A DNA stretch of 64,000 nucleotides from NCBI RefSeq assembly GCF_027557445.1, contig NZ_CP106841.1, forward strand, positions 2,342,001 through 2,406,000, in the 5' to 3' direction. The DNA comes from Paenalcaligenes faecalis. Lineage in GTDB: Bacteria; Pseudomonadota; Gammaproteobacteria; Burkholderiales; Burkholderiaceae_B. Positions within the stretch are counted from its first letter, which is position 1; the number at the start of each line of letters is the position of its first letter. Shown here in pieces: positions 8,672 to 17,665 of this stretch. The notes below the pieces were generated by a model. That model saw only the letters and a list, made by a program, of their open reading frames with translations, had not been told where the DNA came from and made no database searches. The position numbers and the translations under genes are program-made.

Positions 8672-10318
8672 ATGACTAATCATATTCCACTAAAACAAGT
8701 TTGGCCCGAAGAATTCGCGCAACGCTATGTAGAAAAAGGCTACTGGGACAACCAATGTTTTGGTGAGCTTTTAGCGCAACGTGCTCAACAGTTCGCAAAT
8801 CGCCCAGCAGTCATAGGCGGTGAAACCCGTTGGACATATCAAGATTTACACCAAAAGGCCTCTGCGATTGCCGCAGGTCTATTGCAATTGGGCTTAACGC
8901 GCGGTGCTAGAGTGCTGGTACAGCTACCTAATATCCCCGAATTCATCAGTGTGGTCTTTGCCCTATTTAGAGCAGGAATGGTACCGATTTATGCTCTGCC
9001 CGCACATCGCATTACAGAATTAGAGCACTTTGCCAATCAAGCCCCTGCTGATGCTTATGTGTGCGCAGATCAATTTGAAGGCTTTGATTACCGAGTCTTA
9101 GCTCGCCAGCTACAGGAACGCTGCCCACAGGTGCAACACATCATTGTGGTTGGTCAGGCTGAAGAGTTCACCTCAATCGCTTCGATTGAGGACACTGGCT
9201 CAACAACCACGCCTGTACCTAACGGGGTAGCTGCCGCGACTGACGTGGCATTTTTACAGATTTCTGGCGGCAGTACGGGGCTATCTAAACTGATCCCCCG
9301 TACTCATAACGATTACATTTATACCTTACGAGAAAGCGCCAACATTTGTGGCCTTAGTCCAGCGTCTATTTTTTTAGCCGCTCTGCCTATTGCTCATAAT
9401 TTCCCCATGAGCTCTCCTGGCTTTTTAGGAACGCTTTATGCTGGTGGTTGTGTCGTCCTCAGCCCAAGTGCAGAGCCTGAAACATGCTTTGCTCTGATTG
9501 AAAAACATCAGGCCACCTTCAGCAGCTTAGTGCCTCCGTTGTTATTAATGTGGCTCGAATTTGCACCAAATAGCCAGCACGACATATCCAGCTTAAAAAC
9601 CATGCAGGTAGGTGGTGCAAAACTTATTCCCGAGGTCGCAAAACGGGTCAAGCCTGTATTAGGCATACAGTTACAGCAGGTCTTTGGTATGGCGGAAGGC
9701 TTGGTGAACTACACCCGCCTAGATGATGATGAGCACACCATTATCACCACTCAGGGCCGACCGATTAGCGCTGATGATGAAATACGCATTGTGGACGATC
9801 AAGACCAGCCTGTTGCCCAAGGCGCCGTAGGCCATTTATTAACACGAGGCCCTTATACCTTACGTGCCTATCACAATACCCCTGCTGCCAATGCACGCTC
9901 GTTTACTGCCGACGGCTTTTATCGCACTGGCGATATAGTGCAGCTCACAGACAAGGGGTATTTAATTGTGCAAGGGCGCGCTAATGATCACATTAATCGG
10001 GCCGGAGAAAAAATCTCGGCCGAGGAAATCGAAGATCATTTATTGGCGCACCCCGCTCTATTTGATGCTGCGGTTGTGTCTGTACCCGATGAGTATTTAG
10101 GCGAGCGCAGCTGTGCCTTTTTAATTGTCAAAAACAACGAAATCAAACCTAGAGCTATTGAAATCAAACGCTGGATACGCGAACGTGGCCTCGCCGAGTT
10201 CAAAGTCCCAGATCAGGTCGTTTTTGTAGACAGTTTTGACACTACCGCCGCCGGTAAAGTCAGCCGTAAACAACTACGCGCCCAGCTTAGCCAATCACTA
10301 CAACAAAACCATGACTAA
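8672..10318 (+). CDS. entE: 2,3-dihydroxybenzoate-AMP ligase (aryl-adenylating enzyme)
   Basis: The 548-residue enzyme has the EntE/DhbE opening (WPEEFAQRYVEKGYW), the ATP loop QISGGSTGLSKLIPRTH (about residue 192), the aryl-binding stretch LPIAHNFPMSSPGFLG (about 235), QVFGMAEGLVNYTRLDD, and the C-terminal RANDHINRAGEKISAEEIE hinge. The Ser-Ser after HNFPM and the Val in EGLVNYTR agree with published DHB-specific rather than salicylate-specific codes as I recall them. It activates DHB and loads it on the aryl carrier protein, whose gene overlaps its 3' end by 8 bp. The genes that make DHB are not in this window. Confidence 0.92.
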   Translation: MTNHIPLKQVWPEEFAQRYVEKGYWDNQCFGELLAQRAQQFANRPAVIGGETRWTYQDLHQKASAIAAGLLQLGLTRGARVLVQLPNIPEFISVVFALFRAGMVPIYALPAHRITELEHFANQAPADAYVCADQFEGFDYRVLARQLQERCPQVQHIIVVGQAEEFTSIASIEDTGSTTTPVPNGVAAATDVAFLQISGGSTGLSKLIPRTHNDYIYTLRESANICGLSPASIFLAALPIAHNFPMSSPGFLGTLYAGGCVVLSPSAEPETCFALIEKHQATFSSLVPPLLLMWLEFAPNSQHDISSLKTMQVGGAKLIPEVAKRVKPVLGIQLQQVFGMAEGLVNYTRLDDDEHTIITTQGRPISADDEIRIVDDQDQPVAQGAVGHLLTRGPYTLRAYHNTPAANARSFTADGFYRTGDIVQLTDKGYLIVQGRANDHINRAGEKISAEEIEDHLLAHPALFDAAVVSVPDEYLGERSCAFLIVKNNEIKPRAIEIKRWIRERGLAEFKVPDQVVFVDSFDTTAAGKVSRKQLRAQLSQSLQQNHD

Positions 10319-10559
10319 TCACACTGTACTAGACCTAACTATTGAAATGATGCGGGCCGATGTCGCCGCCATGCTGCACGAAGACCCCAGCGAAATTCTG
10401 GATGATGACAACCTCATGGAGTGGGGCTTGGACTCGATGCGTGCCATGACCTTAGCTGCTAAATGGCGACAAACCGGTGCGGTGATTGAGTTTGCGGATA
10501 TGGCCACTGACCCCACCTTGGCTCACTGGTGGGATATTGTTAATCGTAATCATTCTTAA
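10311..10559 (+). CDS. Stand-alone aryl carrier protein
   Basis: An 82-residue acyl-carrier-like domain with the phosphopantetheine site WGLDSMRAM (Ser about residue 42), preceded by an acidic EILDDDNLM helix. It is homologous to the C-terminal ArCP of EntB/DhbB but has no isochorismatase domain. It should accept DHB from the adenylating enzyme and present it to the C domain of the NRPS. The ATG at 10311 lies inside the last codons of the upstream gene; the longer frame from 10236 would overlap that gene by 83 bp and lacks similarity. Confidence 0.88.
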   Translation: MTNHTVLDLTIEMMRADVAAMLHEDPSEILDDDNLMEWGLDSMRAMTLAAKWRQTGAVIEFADMATDPTLAHWWDIVNRNHS

Positions 10560-10574
10560 TTTTTGTTGTAGAAC

Positions 10575-13500
10575 ATGAGTAGCAGCACTTTGCATCCATT
10601 AAGCTCAGCCCAACAAGGGCTTTGGTACGCCCAACGCGTAAGCCCTGACAATGCGATTTTTAATACCGCTCATTACACGGATATTCAAAGTCCCATTGAT
10701 ACGGCGCTATTTACCCACGCTGTAAATACTGTTTTAGCTCAAGCCGAGATCCTACGTCTGCGGGTCATTGAAGATAACGATGGCCCTAAACAGCACTTTG
10801 ATGCGGTGTGCCCTACTCTAGAAATCAATACCGATTTCAATACCCTTGAGGATGCGCTTGCATTTATGCAGGCAGATCGACAAACAGCCGTTGATCCGCG
10901 TACCGATGCCATTGCCCGCTTTGTGTTGTTGATTCTACCCAATCAACGTCAGCTTTTTTATATGCGAGTACACCATTTAGCGGCTGATGGGTATGCGATG
11001 AACTTACTCGAAGCACGTTGTATTCAGCACTATTTAGCTCTGCTACACCAGCAGCCTGCGCCTCCGGCTTTGCACCGCATTCAACAGGTATTAGCCGATG
11101 ATCTCGCCTATCAAAACAGCCCAAAAAAAGAAAAAGATAAGGCGTTTTGGATTGAGCAGTTACAACACAAAGAAGATGTATTGAGTCTAAGCAATGAGTC
11201 CGCGCTAAGCGCAGATCATTTTCTTTATGCGCAACATTATGTAGGTGAGGATTTCCGTCAGCGATTATTACAGTTCGCCTCTGAAAAACAATGCAGCTGG
11301 GCTGATGTACTGACCTTATTGACTGCGGTTTATATCGCACGTCATTCTGGTCAGTACGATTCCGTCTTTGGTGTGCCCTATATGGGCCGTATGGGCAATA
11401 GCAGCGCATTAGCTATTGCTACCGTCATGAATGTCGCCCCCTTAGCTTTAGATATAGACGAAAAGTTACCGATCGATGACTTTTTAATAAGGGGGTCAAA
11501 GGCATTATTACAAACCCGACGTCATGGCCGATACCGTAGTGAGCAATTACGTCGTGATCTTGGTTTATTGGTTGGCATGCGCCGTTTACACGGACCGTTA
11601 ATCAATATACTCCCCTTCGATACTCCTTATGCAAACACAGACTTAGAGGCTCAATCACATGTGTTGTGCGCCGGGCCAGTTGAGGACATCAACTTTACAT
11701 TCCGAGCGGATACTCAAGCCAACGGGATGCGCATCGAAATAGAGGCCAACCCAACGCTATACGACTCGGCTGAAATCCAAGCTCATGCGGCTCGTTTAAT
11801 ACCATTTATAGAACGTGCTATGCAAGCCGAACGCTTAGTAGATGTGGCAACCCTTAGCCTAGCTGAACAGCATCATTATGTGGTTGAACTCAATCAGACC
11901 CAGCATCCTGTGCCACGCACGACCCTAAGTCATTTATGCGCACAAACAGCTAAGCAACACCCTTCACTCCTGGCCATCGCTGATCAGGCCATATCCTATA
12001 ACTATCAACAATATCAACGTCGTGTTAATCAATTGGCGACCCAGCTACATACAGCGGGCGTAAAACGAGGTGATATTGTAGCGGTTGCGATGCATCGTCG
12101 CGTAGACATGGTCTTAGTGTTACATGCCATTATGCGTGTAGGTGCAGCGTATTTACCCTTGGATTTAAGCCAGCCTAAGGCGAGACGCCTTGCTGTGTTA
12201 GAACAAGCCACACCTCGTCTGTGCATCAGTGATGAGCCCTTTGCACACCCCTCTGAACTAGCATGTCCTCTGCTAGCCCTTGATGCTTTACCAAAAGCTA
12301 CGGTGACGATTGAGTCTATTGCCTATCCTCAACCAGAGGATGCCGCCTACGTACTATTTACCTCAGGCTCTACAGGAACACCTAAAGGCGTAGTGATTTC
12401 ACATCAGGCCATTGTGAATCGGCTTTTATGGATGCGTGCGCATTATCAAATTAGCCCTGCTACCCGCTTTATTCAAAAAACACCCTACACCTTTGATGTG
12501 TCGGTGTGGGAGCTTTTCTTACCTTTCATAAGCGGCTCCTCTTTATTTGTAGCGCACCCCGAAGCCCATAAAGACCCCCACGTTTTGGCAAATCTGATTC
12601 TAGATCAAGCGATTGATGTGATTCATTTTGTGCCCTCTATGCTGGCTGCTTTTTTAGCGGATAAACACAGCCAAAATCTGCGTATTCCTTTGGTTTTTTG
12701 TAGCGGTGAAGCCTTAGCTGCCACTTTACGTAAGCAATTTTATGAGCGTATAGACGGTGAGCTGCATAATCTTTATGGCCCCACAGAAGCTGCCGTTGAT
12801 GTGTCCTACTGGCATGCCTCCAACCAAGATCACAGCAATCCTATCCCCATTGGCTTTCCTGTATGGAATACCGCCTTATATATCGTCGATGATGCCTTAC
12901 GTCCGGTACCTGCTGGCGTAACGGGTCATTTATATTTGGCTGGTATGCAATTGGCAGACGGCTACCTAAACCGTCCAGACCTAACTGCTGCTAGCTTTAT
13001 CCCTAATCCCTTTAGCGATCAGCCCAGCACACGTATTTATAAAACCGGAGATCTAGCACGTTGGCGTTCTGATGGCGCGGTAGAGTATTTAGGTCGATCA
13101 GATCACCAAGTGAAACTACGTGGCTTACGTATTGAGCTAGGGGAAATCGAACACGTTTTACTGCAACACCCAGAAATAACACAAGCAGTCGTTATTGTGC
13201 GTGAGGATCAACCACAACAGCAACATTTGGTTGCCTATGTGGTGAGTCAAACCCCCATCGATTCCGATTCCCTTTTACAGTTATGTCGCACACAACTACC
13301 TGACTACATGGAACCCAATGCGATTATCTTTTTAGATGCATTGCCTTTGAATAACAGCGGTAAGCTAGATCGTAAAGCCTTACCTATTCCCCAACGCCTA
13401 CGTCAAACAGGAACACGACCAACAACAAAAACAGAAAAATGGGTAGCAGGGCTTTTCAAAGAGGTTTTACAGCTCAATCAGCCTATTTTTTGCGAGGATA

Positions 13501-14480
13501 ATTTCTTTGCTTTAGGTGGACACTCATTACTTGCAGCCCAACTCACAGCGTTATTACGCCAGTCCGGTCATGCGCTTAACTTAGGGGTGGTTTTTGCCTA
13601 TCCCACTGTGGCACAACTCGCGCATCACCTAACACACACGCCATCCACCTCCGCTAAGACAGCAGGTTTTGACTCTATTCTCTCATTGCATCAAGGCGAT
13701 AAGGCACTCCCTGCTCTCTTTTGCATTCACCCTGCAGGTGGCCTTAGCTGGTGTTATGGCGCTTTAGCACGATCAGACCTAGGCCAACGATCTGTCTATG
13801 GCTTACAGTCCAGCACCTTTCATAACGAACAACTAGCCGCTCAGAATTTGAAAAAGATGGCTTATGACTATGCCGATCAAATTCAATCTGTGCAACCTCA
13901 TGGCCCCTACCATTTATTAGGCTGGTCAGTAGGAGGCATCATTGCACATGCGATTGCCGTCGAACTGCAGTCGCGTCAGTGTCAAATTGGCGTGCTATGT
14001 TTACTCGATGCCTACCCCAGTGCGGCATGGCGAGATCAGCCCTTGCCGGCTGCAAATGCTATTTATAAAGCCTTATTACACATTGCAGGCTTTGATCCAG
14101 ATGAACTCCCACATGTACAGCTAGAGCGTCAAAGCGTAATTGATTTTTTACGTAGTCAACATCACCCCTTAGGTGCACTCGAAGACATGCAGCTCAACGG
14201 GGTATTTAATGCCGTAGCCAGTAACAACCAAGCAGTTCGCGATCACAAGGAAGAACCCTTTTTCGGTGAAATACTGTATTTCCAAGCGGAACTAGATCAT
14301 ACCGAGACAAACTTAACTCCTGAGATGTGGCAACCGTGGGCTACCACCCTAAACGTACACGGCTTACCCTTTTTACATGCCCATTTAACGGGGCCAGAGG
14401 CAACCGCACAAATCAGTCCTATCCTGAACCGCTCTCTTGCATTAGCCGAGCAACACCATTTAACTGAAGTCGATTTATGA
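10575..14480 (+). CDS. entF: EntF-like non-ribosomal peptide synthetase (C-A-T-TE)
   Basis: The 1301-residue protein has one module: a condensation domain (about 5-430; HHLAADGYAM active site), adenylation domain (about 455-950; LFTSGSTGTPKGVV, YGPTEAAVDVS, YKTGDLARW), thiolation domain (about 965-1035; FFALGGHSLLAAQ) and thioesterase (about 1050-1290; LGWSVGGIIAH). Specificity residues read from FDVSVWE, IHFVPSM, FCSGEAL and NLYGPTEAAVD give roughly D-V-W-H-F-S-L-V-D, the serine code of EntF. The expected product is a DHB-serine ester, possibly cyclised as in enterobactin. The stop overlaps the exporter start by 4 bp. The number of repeats and exact product cannot be told from sequence. Confidence 0.92.
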   Translation: MSSSTLHPLSSAQQGLWYAQRVSPDNAIFNTAHYTDIQSPIDTALFTHAVNTVLAQAEILRLRVIEDNDGPKQHFDAVCPTLEINTDFNTLEDALAFMQADRQTAVDPRTDAIARFVLLILPNQRQLFYMRVHHLAADGYAMNLLEARCIQHYLALLHQQPAPPALHRIQQVLADDLAYQNSPKKEKDKAFWIEQLQHKEDVLSLSNESALSADHFLYAQHYVGEDFRQRLLQFASEKQCSWADVLTLLTAVYIARHSGQYDSVFGVPYMGRMGNSSALAIATVMNVAPLALDIDEKLPIDDFLIRGSKALLQTRRHGRYRSEQLRRDLGLLVGMRRLHGPLINILPFDTPYANTDLEAQSHVLCAGPVEDINFTFRADTQANGMRIEIEANPTLYDSAEIQAHAARLIPFIERAMQAERLVDVATLSLAEQHHYVVELNQTQHPVPRTTLSHLCAQTAKQHPSLLAIADQAISYNYQQYQRRVNQLATQLHTAGVKRGDIVAVAMHRRVDMVLVLHAIMRVGAAYLPLDLSQPKARRLAVLEQATPRLCISDEPFAHPSELACPLLALDALPKATVTIESIAYPQPEDAAYVLFTSGSTGTPKGVVISHQAIVNRLLWMRAHYQISPATRFIQKTPYTFDVSVWELFLPFISGSSLFVAHPEAHKDPHVLANLILDQAIDVIHFVPSMLAAFLADKHSQNLRIPLVFCSGEALAATLRKQFYERIDGELHNLYGPTEAAVDVSYWHASNQDHSNPIPIGFPVWNTALYIVDDALRPVPAGVTGHLYLAGMQLADGYLNRPDLTAASFIPNPFSDQPSTRIYKTGDLARWRSDGAVEYLGRSDHQVKLRGLRIELGEIEHVLLQHPEITQAVVIVREDQPQQQHLVAYVVSQTPIDSDSLLQLCRTQLPDYMEPNAIIFLDALPLNNSGKLDRKALPIPQRLRQTGTRPTTKTEKWVAGLFKEVLQLNQPIFCEDNFFALGGHSLLAAQLTALLRQSGHALNLGVVFAYPTVAQLAHHLTHTPSTSAKTAGFDSILSLHQGDKALPALFCIHPAGGLSWCYGALARSDLGQRSVYGLQSSTFHNEQLAAQNLKKMAYDYADQIQSVQPHGPYHLLGWSVGGIIAHAIAVELQSRQCQIGVLCLLDAYPSAAWRDQPLPAANAIYKALLHIAGFDPDELPHVQLERQSVIDFLRSQHHPLGALEDMQLNGVFNAVASNNQAVRDHKEEPFFGEILYFQAELDHTETNLTPEMWQPWATTLNVHGLPFLHAHLTGPEATAQISPILNRSLALAEQHHLTEVDL

Positions 14481-15712
14481 GTCGTTTTTTACTAGACATT
14501 AGTCCCCTGCGCGAAAGCCGTGCCTTTCGCTATGCCTACGCAGCTCGTACCGCCACTGTTTTAGTGACAGGAATGCTAATGGTAGCGGCCAGTATTCAGC
14601 TATTTGAACTCACCAAATCCAGTATTGCTGTCGCCGGTTTAAACGTAGCAATGGCGCTTCCGATGGTGTTAGCGCTCATGATTGGAGGCGTATTGTCTGA
14701 TCGTATGGACAGACGTAAGCTCATGCTGTATTCCCGTACTGTCTATGTATTTAGTGTGGGATTATTTTTACTCAATGCTTTGCTGCCCACTCCTACCGTC
14801 TGGTTAATTTATGTTGCGGCCACCATTGGCGGCGCCGCAGGCGGTATTAGTGTGCCTGCCATGATGTCTGCCACACCAGCTTTAGTTGGGCGCGAGCATT
14901 TAGCCGCCGCTGCAGCCTTATCTGGACTATCTATGCAGATAGGGGGCGTCATCGGCCCGTCTCTAGCAGGATTAATTATTGCGGGCCCTGGGCTCATCGT
15001 TTGTTATGCCATCGTTTTAGCCGCTGTACTCGTCACCCCTTTTTTTCTTAGTCAATTGCCCTCATTACCCCCTCGTGGTGCAGCGACTAAACAGCCAGCG
15101 ATTTTTCATTCTTTTGTCGAAGGTTTTAGCTATATGGCTAAACAACCTTTGCTACGCGCTTTATTATTAATTGATTTAACAGCCGTTGTACTAGCCACTC
15201 CGCTGGCCTTACTACCTGAATGGGGGAGCCTGATTCTTGATCAAGGCTCTGAGGTCACGGGCCTGCTTTACTCCGCACCCGCTGTGGGCGCAACGATTAT
15301 GGCGCTTAGCTCTGGCTGGACGAAAACCGTTCAATACTCAGGGCGCATTATTATTGCCGCCGTGATGATTTGGGGGGCCGCTGTGTTTGCACTCTCCCAA
15401 AACACCTGGCTAGTTTGGAGTCTTATCTGTTTAGCCATTATGGGTGGCGCAGATACCGTTTCCAAAATTCTGCGTATGGCTTTAGTACAAAAGCATACAC
15501 CGGATCATCTACTAGGCCGTATGTCCAGCCTCTGGATGACCCAATCATCCTTAGGAACGGCTGTAGGTAATATGCAAATGGGTGTGTTATCTCGTTATTT
15601 CAGCCCCTCTACCGCTTTTTTTATAGGTGGGGGAGCCTGTTTCGTGCTCAGCTCTTTATTTGCATTACGCAACAAAAGCTTAAAAGACCTGCAACAGCCA
15701 CCTAAACCTTAA
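14477..15712 (+). CDS. MFS siderophore exporter (EntS-like)
   Basis: The 411-residue protein has about 12 membrane segments and the EntS/MFS-3 hallmarks LSDRMDRRKLMLYSR between segments 2 and 3, and the N-terminal RAFRYAYAARTATVLVTGM. EntS exports enterobactin across the inner membrane. Position directly after and overlapping the NRPS gene supports export of the locus's own siderophore. MFS members with other cargoes exist, so the cargo is inferred. Confidence 0.88.
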   Translation: MSRFLLDISPLRESRAFRYAYAARTATVLVTGMLMVAASIQLFELTKSSIAVAGLNVAMALPMVLALMIGGVLSDRMDRRKLMLYSRTVYVFSVGLFLLNALLPTPTVWLIYVAATIGGAAGGISVPAMMSATPALVGREHLAAAAALSGLSMQIGGVIGPSLAGLIIAGPGLIVCYAIVLAAVLVTPFFLSQLPSLPPRGAATKQPAIFHSFVEGFSYMAKQPLLRALLLIDLTAVVLATPLALLPEWGSLILDQGSEVTGLLYSAPAVGATIMALSSGWTKTVQYSGRIIIAAVMIWGAAVFALSQNTWLVWSLICLAIMGGADTVSKILRMALVQKHTPDHLLGRMSSLWMTQSSLGTAVGNMQMGVLSRYFSPSTAFFIGGGACFVLSSLFALRNKSLKDLQQPPKP

Positions 15713-15769
15713 TCAACCTACTGTCATGACAGCTACCTGTACTATCGTTTATTTAAATCAGGAATAGAA

Positions 15770-17158
15770 ATGCAAATCAATATCATTACTAAAACTAAAA
15801 CATGGCAGCGTATTGGCCTAAGCGCCGCTGCATTAGCCATCAGCTCTATTGCATGGGCAAACGCTGGCACCTTTACGGCTCCAGATGCCGACTTTAACGC
15901 CATGCTCTCTGTCTCGGGCGTCGTACATGCCGGTGACACGGCGGAGGTGATGGGTCGAGGATTTAAAGCAGGTCAGCAGGTTCAATTAGTCCAAAACGGT
16001 ACAGTTTTAAGTGGTAAAACGCCGCTAGTTGCTAATGATAAAGGGGAAATACGCGCCCAAATCCATATACCTAAAGAGGCGGTCACGGGCCTACACCCCG
16101 TCGTCGTACAGGTTAGCAATCCCACAGCTGCTACGGTATTCGAGTTAAAAGTGTCACCAAAATTAGACCTAACCGGTGAGCAGCTATTTGACGTACAACA
16201 AGCCACCATTGCACCCGGCTTATACCAAGTCGCCTATAGCGCTAAAAACAATGCATTATTTGTGACCTCCTCGGTGGGTCGTCCTCCGGTAAAAGTGTCA
16301 CAAATCAGCAAGGTTGATCCTGAAAGTTTAAAAGTCATCCAGCAGGTGACCCCCGCCGCTGACCCCCATCGAGCCGAACAAGTTATGGCCGTTTACGGTG
16401 TTGCTGTAGATGACAACGCCAATACCGTCTGGGTCACAAACACCCGCGCAGGCACGGTCGCAGTATACGATCAAAAAGACCTAAAGCTCATCAAGCAATT
16501 TGCTCACAATAGTGCGCCACATGGCCGCGATGTGGTGGTGGACAGTCAATTACAGCGTGCTTTTGTGTCCTCTCCTACCTCTAATAAGCTCTATGTCTTT
16601 GATAGCAAAAAATTAGAACCTCTGGCCCCTATTGAAATTCCATCCACGACGCGCCAAGATTTCGCAGCAATGAGCTTATCTTATGATGCCAATGGGCAGC
16701 GACTTTATACCGTCAGCCGCAGTACAAATGAACTGGCCATTATTGATACCAAGGAACTAAAAACCATCAAAACACTTGCTTTGCCTGGTATTAAAAATGC
16801 ATCGGGTGTCGCTGTAGCAGCAGATCAAAAACGGGTATTTGTTACCGGTCAATCCAGTGACAACGTCGTCATTATTGACGTAGAGAACGACAAAATAATT
16901 CATAACGTAGCCGTGGGAGCCGGTGCGCTGAATGTGCTGTGGGATCAAGATACAGAACAGGCTTACATTGCAAACCGTGCAGCAGATACATTAACCGTTA
17001 TTAATCTCAATGGTGACGTACTAGCCAACCTTTCTATTGGCAGCCTACCTAATCACCTCAGTACTGATGGTGAGGGCAATGTGTTCTTAGTCAATAAAGC
17101 CAGAGGTCAGAACGATGAGAGTGGTGATCAACTGTCTCGTCTACATTTTAAAAAATAA
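15770..17158 (+). CDS. YncE-like exported beta-propeller protein
   Basis: The 462-residue protein begins with a signal-peptide-like segment (hydrophobic SAAALAISSIAWA, then NAG). An Ig-like region follows (about 30-125), then repeated blades with VYDQKDLKLIK-, VFDSKKLE-, IIDTKELKTIK- and IIDVENDKII-type strands, typical of YncE/YVTN beta-propellers. Escherichia coli yncE is Fur-regulated, and here the gene follows the siderophore exporter by 57 bp. The ligand or partner is unknown; a periplasmic role linked to iron uptake is a reasonable guess. The codon use resembles its neighbours. Confidence 0.75.
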   Translation: MQINIITKTKTWQRIGLSAAALAISSIAWANAGTFTAPDADFNAMLSVSGVVHAGDTAEVMGRGFKAGQQVQLVQNGTVLSGKTPLVANDKGEIRAQIHIPKEAVTGLHPVVVQVSNPTAATVFELKVSPKLDLTGEQLFDVQQATIAPGLYQVAYSAKNNALFVTSSVGRPPVKVSQISKVDPESLKVIQQVTPAADPHRAEQVMAVYGVAVDDNANTVWVTNTRAGTVAVYDQKDLKLIKQFAHNSAPHGRDVVVDSQLQRAFVSSPTSNKLYVFDSKKLEPLAPIEIPSTTRQDFAAMSLSYDANGQRLYTVSRSTNELAIIDTKELKTIKTLALPGIKNASGVAVAADQKRVFVTGQSSDNVVIIDVENDKIIHNVAVGAGALNVLWDQDTEQAYIANRAADTLTVINLNGDVLANLSIGSLPNHLSTDGEGNVFLVNKARGQNDESGDQLSRLHFKK

Positions 17159-17665
17159 CGCCTAATGAGTTATTAACACAATACACACCACACAGCAGCC
17201 TCTTTGCTAGCCCCTTAGGGGTGTTAATAACGCAAGGCTGCTTGGCGCGCCAGTCCTACGTCAATGACAGGCAACCTTTGGTTCGCGCCGCCCAAGACCT
17301 CTTTAAGCAGCATGCACAGGCTGACATCATTGTTGGACTCTTGCCTTTCAATACAACCCGTGCTGCACAGCCATTCGTGATCTCACAAACCCTCAATCTG
17401 ACCAAATCATTGCACAACAACTACTTGAGTCTAAAAAAGATCAGCAAGAACACGCCATCGTTATTGAAAATATTATCGAAGCGTTGGCGCCTTTTTGTGA
17501 CTCGATTGAGGCAGCAAAAACTCCGTACGCTGCTCAATGCCTTACACGTCAGCCCGGAACTCATTCAACAAGGAATTACCCAATGACCTCAAAAACAATT
17601 GCTGCTATTGCCAGCTATGCCATGCCCACCGCATTATCCAAGCCAAATCCTACAGCAAATCAGTG
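17159..17665 (+). pseudogene. Gap with overlapping frame fragments, possibly a decayed gene
   Basis: This 507-base stretch has no convincing intact gene. One frame is open from 17221 to 17586 (GTG start). A second frame runs 17325-17669 and reads like coding sequence in its middle part (RDLTNPQSDQIIAQQLLESK, then EHAIVIENIIEALAPFCDSI, about 17362-17500). The better-looking segments change frame near 17340, which would fit a frameshifted remnant. A small CCCCTTAGGGG inverted repeat at 17210-17220 is too weak for a terminator call. I do not recognise the family. Low confidence. Confidence 0.3.

Noticed and set aside
10864-11409. 181-residue minus-strand frame inside the NRPS gene
   Set aside because: It lies fully within the condensation domain coding region, has no recognisable motif and is explained by codon composition of the plus-strand gene.
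8672-14480. Salicylate-based (pyochelin/yersiniabactin-like) siderophore
   Set aside because: The adenylating enzyme has DHB-like binding-pocket residues and the NRPS has a serine code and no cyclisation domain.
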